Assembly: GCA_007126415.1 (NCBI GenBank)
Contig: SLBH01000027.1
Span: 1-8,572 of the forward strand
Length of the DNA: 8,572 nucleotides
Direction: 5' to 3'
Origin: Spirochaetales bacterium
GTDB lineage: Bacteria; Spirochaetota; Spirochaetia; DSM-27196; SLAA01
Shown: piece by piece, positions 1-3,960 of the stretch
Layout of the letters: each line of letters begins with the position of its first letter
Position numbering within the stretch: position 1 is the first letter of the stretch
The notes under the pieces: model-generated
What the model saw: the letters and a program-made list of their open reading frames with translations, nothing else
Told to the model about the DNA's origin: nothing
Databases searched by the model: none
Position numbers and translations under genes: made by a program

Positions 1-62
1 CCGAGTAGAATGAAAACAACGGTGAGCAGTGTCATGAGAAAAAAGGTCTTTACCCGGTACAT
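1..62 (-). CDS. htpX: N-terminal fragment of a membrane protein, probably HtpX-family zinc metalloprotease
   Basis: The gene runs off the left edge of the window, leaving 20 complete codons on the minus strand. They read MYRVKTFFLMTLLTVVFILL and continue with a glycine codon. A short basic head (Arg3, Lys5) followed by a long hydrophobic helix is the start of an inner-membrane protein. The 'KTFFLM-LLTV' pattern closely resembles the first membrane segment of HtpX (peptidase family M48), which degrades misfolded membrane proteins with its active site on the cytoplasmic side. The HEXXH zinc motif lies outside the window, so the family call rests on this N-terminus alone. ATG at 62-60 is preferred over the internal ATG at 35-33 because it has a GGAGGG at 80-75 and a promoter just upstream. 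The gene is divergent from hppA. Another small membrane protein such as SecG is possible but fits less well. Confidence 0.55.
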   Translation of the reverse strand, partial: MYRVKTFFLMTLLTVVFILL

Positions 63-74
63 ATCTGGTTTGTT

Positions 75-80
75 CCCTCC
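75..80 (-). promoter_or_regulatory. Ribosome binding site of the htpX-like gene
   Basis: GGAGGG on the minus strand lies 12 nt before the ATG at 62-60. The spacing is longer than ideal, but this is the only strong Shine-Dalgarno sequence nearby. It supports the upstream ATG as start rather than the ATG at 35-33. Confidence 0.5.
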
Positions 81-87
81 GACCTGA

Positions 88-117
88 AGTATATCGATAC
101 CACCCAAGGGTTGGCAA
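88..117 (-). promoter_or_regulatory. Sigma-70-type promoter for the htpX-like gene
   Basis: On the minus strand, TTGCCA (117-112, 5 of 6 matches to TTGACA) and TATACT (93-88, 5 of 6 matches to TATAAT) are separated by 18 bp. Transcription would start near 81, giving a leader of about 20 nt that barely includes the GGAGGG. The hexamers are good and the gene placement is right, but the start site is inferred. Confidence 0.55.
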
Positions 118-190
118 CGGCGTACCGAAGCGGCTGCAAGCGGGACGTAAGCCGGCTGCGAGTGGCGCCGTTTCGTTCTTGGTATACCGA

Positions 191-219
191 TTGACCGGAT
201 TTTGACTCTGCTCTAAACT
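191..219 (+). promoter_or_regulatory. Candidate promoter for hppA
   Basis: TTGACC (191-196) and TAAACT (214-219) are separated by 17 bp, with 5 of 6 and 4 of 6 matches to the sigma-70 hexamers. A start near 226 would give hppA an untranslated leader of roughly 108 nt that includes the small ORF at 274-306. A second -35-like hexamer, TTGACT at 202-207, has no good -10 at the right distance. Confidence 0.45.
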
Positions 220-273
220 GTGTCCGCGACATGGTTTGCGTTCGTGCAGTCCGTCGTCGGGGGAGGGGGTAGC

Positions 274-306
274 ATGGCCTTTGCCGCTCCGTTTTTCGTA
301 GGATAA
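274..306 (+). CDS. Possible 10-residue leader peptide upstream of hppA
   Basis: ATG at 274 opens a complete small frame, MAFAAPFFVG, ending in TAA at 304-306. It is preceded by GGAGGGGG at 262-269, four nucleotides from the ATG, which is a very strong ribosome binding site for a chance ORF. The frame ends 15 nt before the hppA Shine-Dalgarno sequence. It could be a translated leader that couples or tunes hppA expression, or simply a coincidence in a G-rich leader. I see no run of one codon that would suggest amino-acid attenuation. The evidence is only the start context and position. Confidence 0.3.
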   Translation: MAFAAPFFVG

Positions 307-321
307 CTTCAATTTTCTGTT

Positions 322-328
322 GAGGAGG
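322..328 (+). promoter_or_regulatory. Ribosome binding site of hppA
   Basis: GAGGAGG ends 5 nt before ATG 334, a near-perfect Shine-Dalgarno sequence. It fixes the start of the pyrophosphatase. Confidence 0.85.
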
Positions 329-333
329 GAGAG

Positions 334-2349
334 ATGAGTCCTGTTGTTATGCAAGCGTTAGTGCTCGCAGCCGGGGTGATCTCGTTACTCTTCGTTGTCT
401 TCTTGACTCGCCGCATTCTGCGCGAGAAAGAGGGCGATCGAAGAATGCGCGAGATCGGGCGCGAGATTAGAAAGGGCGCCGGGGCCTTTATGCGGCGTGA
501 GTTCAAGATCCTCGTGATCTTCACGATTGTGGTTGCCGCAGTTCTTGCGATCTTCATCGAGCCGAAACCGTGGTCTGCGATCGCGTACGTGCTCGGTACG
601 GTAACCTCGGCCCTCGCGGCGTACATCGGTATGTCGGTTGGTACGCGCGCTAACGGGCGCACGGCCAACGCAAGCGCCCGAAGCTGGGATCAGGGGTTGA
701 AGATTGCGTTCTCGGCCGGAGCCGTGATGGGATTCTCGGTTGTGGGTCTTGGCCTGTTGGGCGTCGCGATTCTTACCCTGGTGTACGGCGACCCCTATAT
801 CTCGTTGAGCTTTGCGTTCGGCGCGTCGGCGGTTGCGCTGTTCCTGCGCGTCGGTGGCGGTATCTTCACCAAGTGCGCGGACGTGGGTGCGGACTTAGTC
901 GGTAAGGTTGAGCACAGCATCCCTGAAGACGACCCGCGCAACCCAGCGGTTATCGCCGACAACGTCGGCGACAACGTCGGCGACATCGCCGGTATGGGCG
1001 CCGACCTGTACGAGTCGTATGTTTCGGCGATCGCGGCCTCGATGGTCCTCGCGGTTGCGGTGCTCGGACCTGAACAGGGGGTTATGCTGCCGTTGATGCT
1101 CGCCGGGCTCGGCATTATCGTCTCGATCATCGGGATGCTCTCGGTACGGCCGCAGGCCGCCGACCTACCGTTCGATCAACAGGTCGCGAAGGTGCACGGC
1201 ACCATGAACTTCGGCGTGTACGTCAGCAACATTCTGATGATCATCCTGAGCTTCATCGTGATTAACTGGTACGTTGGTGAGCTCTCGCTGTTCTGGGCCT
1301 TGATCTCCGGGCTTGTCGCCGGATTCTTGATCAGCCTCTCGACCGAGTACTTTACCTCGGCCGAGTACCCGCCGGCGAAGCGGATCGCGCATTCTTCGCA
1401 GAGCGGCCCGGCGGTCACGATTATGGAAGGTATGGGCGTCGGTATGATGAGTACCGTAGCGCCGGCGTTGCTTGTTGCGCTCGCGACCGTCGTTGCGTAC
1501 TCATTCGCGGGCCTGCTCGGAATCGCGATCGCTGCGCTCGGTATGTTGATCAACCTTGCGATGCTCCTCTCGATGGACTGTTACGGTCCGATCGCGGATA
1601 ACGCGGCCGGAATCGCCGAGATGGCGGATCTTGGACAGGATGTCCGTGAGCGCTGCGAGGCGCTCGATGCCGTCGGTAACACTACCGCGGCGCTCGGTAA
1701 GGGCTTCGCGGTTGGTTCTGCCGCGCTCGCCTCGCTTGCCTGGATTGCAACCTACTTCGAGGTTGCCGAGGTTGAGCTCGCGAGTTTGAACAACCCGGCC
1801 GTTATCGCGGGTGTGTTCATCGGTGGTATGCTGCCGTTCCTATTTAGCGCGCTCGCGATGAAGGGTGTAAGCGACGGTTCTTATGACATAGTCGAGGAGG
1901 TCCGCCGTCAGTTCCGCGATATCCCAGGCCTGATGGAAGGCACCGCCAAGGCCGACTCGGTGCGTTGTGTCGATATAGCGACGAGGCGCGCGATTAAGTC
2001 GATGATGCTTCCGGGGATTATTGTGCTGCTTGTCCCGCTGGTGCTTGGGTTCACCCTCGGCGCGCGTGCGGTGAGCGGCTTGCTCGTCGGCTCGCTCTTG
2101 ACCGGGTTTCTGATGGCGATCATGATGTCGAACTCGGGCGGCGCCTGGGACAACTCCAAGAAGTATATCGAGTCCGGTCAGTACGGTGGTAAGGGGAGCG
2201 AGGCCCACAAGGCCTCGGTCATCGGCGATACCGTCGGCGATCCCTTCAAAGACACCGCCGGGCCTTCGTTGAACATCTTGATCAAGCTTGTCGGTAAGGT
2301 TGCGGTTATCTTCGGGCCGTTGTTCGTCGCGATGATCGCGTTGGACTAA
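334..2349 (+). CDS. hppA: Membrane-bound ion-pumping pyrophosphatase, K+-dependent type
   Basis: This 671-residue polytopic membrane protein couples hydrolysis of cytoplasmic pyrophosphate to export of H+ or Na+. All family landmarks are present. The pyrophosphate/Mg site has DVGADLVGKVE (183-193), the EDDPRNP loop (198-204) and repeated D-N-V-G-D residues (209-217). A second acidic cluster is D415...GPIADNAAG (about 415-426). The C-terminal motifs are SGGAWDN (601-607) and GDTVGDPFKDTAGPS (631-645). Length and the roughly 16 expected membrane spans match full-size bacterial enzymes. At the position that sets potassium dependence the sequence is GNTTAALGKG (448-457), with Ala452 and Gly455 where potassium-independent enzymes have Lys and Thr. 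This predicts activation by K+. The semi-conserved gate glutamate is present (Glu227 in GADLYESY). K+-dependent enzymes include Na+ pumps, H+ pumps and dual pumps, so the ion cannot be assigned. The gene is monocistronic, bounded by its own promoter and a terminator. Confidence 0.96.
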   Translation: MSPVVMQALVLAAGVISLLFVVFLTRRILREKEGDRRMREIGREIRKGAGAFMRREFKILVIFTIVVAAVLAIFIEPKPWSAIAYVLGTVTSALAAYIGMSVGTRANGRTANASARSWDQGLKIAFSAGAVMGFSVVGLGLLGVAILTLVYGDPYISLSFAFGASAVALFLRVGGGIFTKCADVGADLVGKVEHSIPEDDPRNPAVIADNVGDNVGDIAGMGADLYESYVSAIAASMVLAVAVLGPEQGVMLPLMLAGLGIIVSIIGMLSVRPQAADLPFDQQVAKVHGTMNFGVYVSNILMIILSFIVINWYVGELSLFWALISGLVAGFLISLSTEYFTSAEYPPAKRIAHSSQSGPAVTIMEGMGVGMMSTVAPALLVALATVVAYSFAGLLGIAIAALGMLINLAMLLSMDCYGPIADNAAGIAEMADLGQDVRERCEALDAVGNTTAALGKGFAVGSAALASLAWIATYFEVAEVELASLNNPAVIAGVFIGGMLPFLFSALAMKGVSDGSYDIVEEVRRQFRDIPGLMEGTAKADSVRCVDIATRRAIKSMMLPGIIVLLVPLVLGFTLGARAVSGLLVGSLLTGFLMAIMMSNSGGAWDNSKKYIESGQYGGKGSEAHKASVIGDTVGDPFKDTAGPSLNILIKLVGKVAVIFGPLFVAMIALD

Positions 2350-2360
2350 GACGGCAGAAT

Positions 2361-2377
2361 GCCGGTACAGCACCGGC
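2361..2377 (+). other. Small hairpin just after hppA
   Basis: GCCGGT (2361-2366) and ACCGGC (2372-2377) form a 6-bp stem with a 5-nt loop. It starts 12 nt after the hppA stop codon and has no following T-run. It could stabilise the 3' end of the mRNA ahead of the main terminator. Confidence 0.45.
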
Positions 2378-2386
2378 ACAGCAAAT

Positions 2387-2429
2387 GGGCGGCCGATCCG
2401 CAAACCCGCGGATTGTGGCCGCCCTTTTT
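2387..2429 (+). terminator. Intrinsic terminator of hppA
   Basis: An outer 8-bp GC stem pairs GGGCGGCC (2387-2394) with GGCCGCCC (2417-2424). A small internal loop follows, then an inner 6-bp stem pairs ATCCGC (2396-2401) with GCGGAT (2408-2413) around a 6-nt loop. TTTTT (2425-2429) follows directly. This is a strong plus-strand rho-independent terminator 37 nt after the hppA stop. In the minus direction the same hairpin is followed only by ATTTGCTG, so it would be a weak terminator for dhaL at best. Confidence 0.9.
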
Positions 2430-2458
2430 GTTGGAGCGGCTTGTTGGAGCCAAGGCTC

Positions 2459-3085
2459 TTATCCGGGCAGCGTCTCGAGCGCGGCCTTGAGCAGCAAATG
2501 TGACGAGGTTGCCCCGGGATCTTGGTGACCCGCACTGCGTTCGCCGAGATAGCTGGCGCGCCCCTTCCGCGCGACGAGCGGCACGGTATCCTGCATGCCT
2601 TTCTCGGCCGCTGCTCGCCCTTTTTCCAGGAGACTAGCGAGGTCTTCGCCGGCCTCTTGTGCGGCCTTCATGGCCTCGAGCGCAGGGCCGAGCGCATCGA
2701 TCATCGTTTTGTCGCCCGGCTCGGCCTTGCCGCGCTGCCGTACGCCCTCGATGCCGGCCTCGAACATTGCAACTATATCGGCCGAGGTGAGCTCGTCTTT
2801 ATCGGAGCAGACGCCGGCGGCGCGAAGGAAGAACGTGCCGTAGAGCGGACCGGCGGCTCCACCGACGGACTGCACCAAGGTCATTCCGACGGTCTTCAAC
2901 GTAGCGCCTAAGGGCAAGTCCTGCCCCGAGACCTTCTCGACCACTGCAGCGAAACCGCGTGCCATGTTGATGCCATGGTCGGCGTCCCCGATTGCGGAGT
3001 CCAACTCGGTGAGATAGCTCTTGTTCTCGGCATACACCTTCGCCAGTTGTTCCAACCATTCGACAACTTGTTGTTTCGTGGACAT
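2459..3085 (-). CDS. dhaL: DhaL: ADP-binding subunit of dihydroxyacetone kinase (PTS-dependent type)
   Basis: This 208-residue protein closely follows E. coli DhaL (about 210 residues). In the known system DhaL carries ADP/ATP as a bound cofactor, is re-phosphorylated by DhaM and passes phosphate to dihydroxyacetone held by DhaK. The three Mg-binding aspartates are Asp29, Asp34 and Asp36 in LDSAIGDADHG. Other family blocks are SVGGAAGPLYGTFF (73-86), KAEPGDKTM (120-128) and GRASYLGERSAGHQDPGA (175-192) near the C-terminus. The reading frame stays open upstream to 3214, but homology begins at MSTKQQ, so ATG 3085-3083 is the start. A GGAGG at 3093-3089 lies 3 nt before it, which is close but usable. 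No dhaK or dhaM is adjacent: imuA diverges on one side and hppA converges on the other. The partner must be elsewhere, or the protein acts on another phosphate acceptor. It is a soluble cytoplasmic protein. Confidence 0.93.
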   Translation of the reverse strand: MSTKQQVVEWLEQLAKVYAENKSYLTELDSAIGDADHGINMARGFAAVVEKVSGQDLPLGATLKTVGMTLVQSVGGAAGPLYGTFFLRAAGVCSDKDELTSADIVAMFEAGIEGVRQRGKAEPGDKTMIDALGPALEAMKAAQEAGEDLASLLEKGRAAAEKGMQDTVPLVARKGRASYLGERSAGHQDPGATSSHLLLKAALETLPG

Positions 3086-3159
3086 ACGCCTCCGTATACT
3101 CCCTTTACGATGAATTCCCACCGTAGCGCTTTCGAGCATTGGTTTTGGGTGGCGAAAGT

Positions 3160-3189
3160 AGTATATGCCCGGATTTTTGCAGTTGTCCA
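3160..3189 (-). promoter_or_regulatory. Candidate promoter for dhaL
   Basis: On the minus strand, TGGACA (3189-3184, 5 of 6) and TATACT (3165-3160, 5 of 6) are separated by 18 bp. The start would lie near 3153, giving a leader of about 68 nt. The palindrome at 3204-3225 lies 14 bp upstream of this -35, so a protein bound there would not directly cover the promoter core. Confidence 0.5.
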
Positions 3190-3203
3190 CCTTTTGGTTT
3201 GAC

Positions 3204-3225
3204 GTACTAAACATGTGTATAGTAC
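3204..3225. promoter_or_regulatory. 22-bp palindromic operator candidate, probably the LexA/SOS box of imuA-imuB-dnaE2
   Basis: The half-site GTACTA-N-ACA is followed by two central bases and its inverted copy TGT-N-TAGTAC. Eighteen of 22 positions fit perfect twofold symmetry. The right arm contains TATAGT (3218-3223), a good -10 hexamer. Together with the weak -35 TTGGTT (3194-3199, 18-bp spacer) it could form the imuA promoter. A near-consensus TTGACG (3199-3204) also abuts the left arm but is too close to that -10. imuA-imuB-dnaE2 operons are commonly repressed by LexA in the bacteria where they have been studied, so LexA is the first candidate. That identity is inferred; the palindrome itself is directly visible. 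Confidence 0.65.
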
Positions 3226-3237
3226 TCTTCCGGGGCT

Positions 3238-3960
3238 ATGTTGTGTAGAGCTCGCGATCTTCAGAAACCGGTTCAGCCTTCATCCGGCTATCCGCTCACG
3301 TTTGCCGTATCGCGCGGATGTATAACCGAGTTATCCGGTCCCGCCGCGCTCGACGTGCTGTGCCGGCTGCTGCGTGAGGTTCAACAGCGGTCGGCTCAAC
3401 GCTCTTCTGCGCACGGCTCGGCGCGCAGAGGCGGAGCGTCCGGCGCCGTGCGAGTGGTCTGGATCATGACGCATCAATCGCTACCGTTCGCTCCGGATCT
3501 TGCCGCCAACGGTGTGGCGGTGCGTGATATTGCGTTTGTGTTCACACCGCACCCGGTTGCGGCCGCGCAGGCGGCCGAGCAGTGCCTCCGTAGCAACGGG
3601 GTTGATCTCGTGATACTTGATTTTGCGGAGCCCGCGGCAGGTCTCTGCGCTACGGCGGGGCACACGCACCCGCGCGAGCGGATGCGTGAAATCGACAACG
3701 CGGTGCTCGGCCGTCTGCTGCGCCTCTGTCGCCGTTCGCACGCCGCGCTACTCGCTATTACCGAGCGGTCCGGCGATCTTGCCGGGTCGCTGGTCTTCAC
3801 GCGGCTTGTGGCTGAGCGCCGACGCTCTTCGTCCGCCGCCGCCGCCACCACCGCCGCCGGCGGTCGCTTCGTCTCGTCTCTGAAACTCGTGAAAACCAAA
3901 ACCGGCCGCCAAAATGCGGCATATCGCGAGGTTCTCCGTGGCCCGTACGGCATGTTGTAA
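3238..3960 (+). CDS. imuA: ImuA-like RecA-fold accessory protein of the DnaE2 mutasome
   Basis: This 240-residue protein is the first gene of the imuA-imuB-dnaE2 operon. In other bacteria ImuA (ImuA' in mycobacteria) assists ImuB and DnaE2 in damage-induced mutagenesis. The call rests on position and a RecA-like outline. 'GCITELSGPAALDVLCRLL' (about 28-46) sits where the P-loop strand would be. A middle hydrophobic strand carries VILD128, a Walker-B-like aspartate, and a later strand-helix 'AALLAITERSGDLAGSLVF' lies around 171-189. The Walker A signature GxxxxGK[ST] is missing, so ATP binding is doubtful. A low-complexity Ala/Thr/Gly stretch (199-209) precedes a basic tail. ATG 3238 has only a GGGG two nucleotides upstream, so initiation is weak or the mRNA leader is very short. 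The 3' end overlaps imuB, indicating translational coupling. Sequence similarity alone would be marginal; context makes it likely. Confidence 0.77.
   Translation: MLCRARDLQKPVQPSSGYPLTFAVSRGCITELSGPAALDVLCRLLREVQQRSAQRSSAHGSARRGGASGAVRVVWIMTHQSLPFAPDLAANGVAVRDIAFVFTPHPVAAAQAAEQCLRSNGVDLVILDFAEPAAGLCATAGHTHPRERMREIDNAVLGRLLRLCRRSHAALLAITERSGDLAGSLVFTRLVAERRRSSSAAAATTAAGGRFVSSLKLVKTKTGRQNAAYREVLRGPYGML
3832..3863 (+). repeat. GCC-rich trinucleotide tract in imuA
   Basis: The run is (GCC)4(ACC)2(GCC)2 flanked by TCC and GGC-GG, encoding Ser, four Ala, two Thr, two Ala and two Gly at residues 199-209. It is probably a flexible linker before the basic C-terminal tail. Slippage would add or remove whole codons, so it could vary linker length but not switch the gene off. 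Confidence 0.7.
3926..3931 (+). promoter_or_regulatory. Ribosome binding site supporting the GTG start of imuB
   Basis: CGAGG (3926-3930) lies inside the end of imuA, 7 nt before GTG 3938. ATG 3914 in the same frame has no comparable sequence upstream. This is the reason for choosing the GTG start. Confidence 0.5.

Larger units (their letters stand above)
63..333. other. Divergent intergenic region between the htpX-like gene and hppA
   Basis: These 271 bp contain no convincing long gene. They hold a minus-strand promoter (117-88), a plus-strand promoter (191-219), a G-rich Shine-Dalgarno-like tract with a tiny ORF (262-306) and the hppA ribosome binding site (322-328). An imperfect direct repeat is also visible: AAGCGGCTGCAAGCGG at 128-143 and AAGCCGGCTGCGAGTGG at 149-165. 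It is of unknown meaning and could be chance in GC-rich DNA. Confidence 0.7.
3086..3237. promoter_or_regulatory. Divergent regulatory region between dhaL and imuA
   Basis: These 152 bp contain the dhaL ribosome binding site (GGAGG, 3093-3089, minus), a dhaL promoter (3189-3160, minus), the 22-bp palindrome at 3204-3225 and the imuA start region. The region is visibly more AT-rich than the genes on either side. The open frame that extends dhaL through it to 3214 shows no homology to the family and is treated as non-coding. Confidence 0.75.

Noticed and set aside
50..232. 60-codon minus-strand open frame in the hppA upstream region
   Set aside because: It overlaps the htpX-like start and promoter in another frame, has no good ribosome binding site visible and no recognisable content.
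259..269. GGGGGAGGGGG considered as a G-quadruplex
   Set aside because: There are only two G-runs, not the four needed for an intramolecular quadruplex. A ribosome binding site role for the small ORF is a simpler reading.
1840..2535. 231-codon open frame on the minus strand over the 3' end of hppA and its terminator
   Set aside because: It is antisense to conserved pyrophosphatase motifs and to the terminator hairpin, overlaps dhaL in another frame, and has low-complexity basic composition. It is a shadow of GC-rich codon use.
3086..3214. 43-codon N-terminal extension of dhaL
   Set aside because: The frame is open, but the translated stretch has no similarity to DhaL, covers the proposed promoter and operator, and is followed by a family-typical start at ATG 3085 with a GGAGG.
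3832..3863. GCC tract considered as a phase-variable switch
   Set aside because: Repeat units are three bases, so slippage keeps the frame, and the tract is interrupted by ACC codons.
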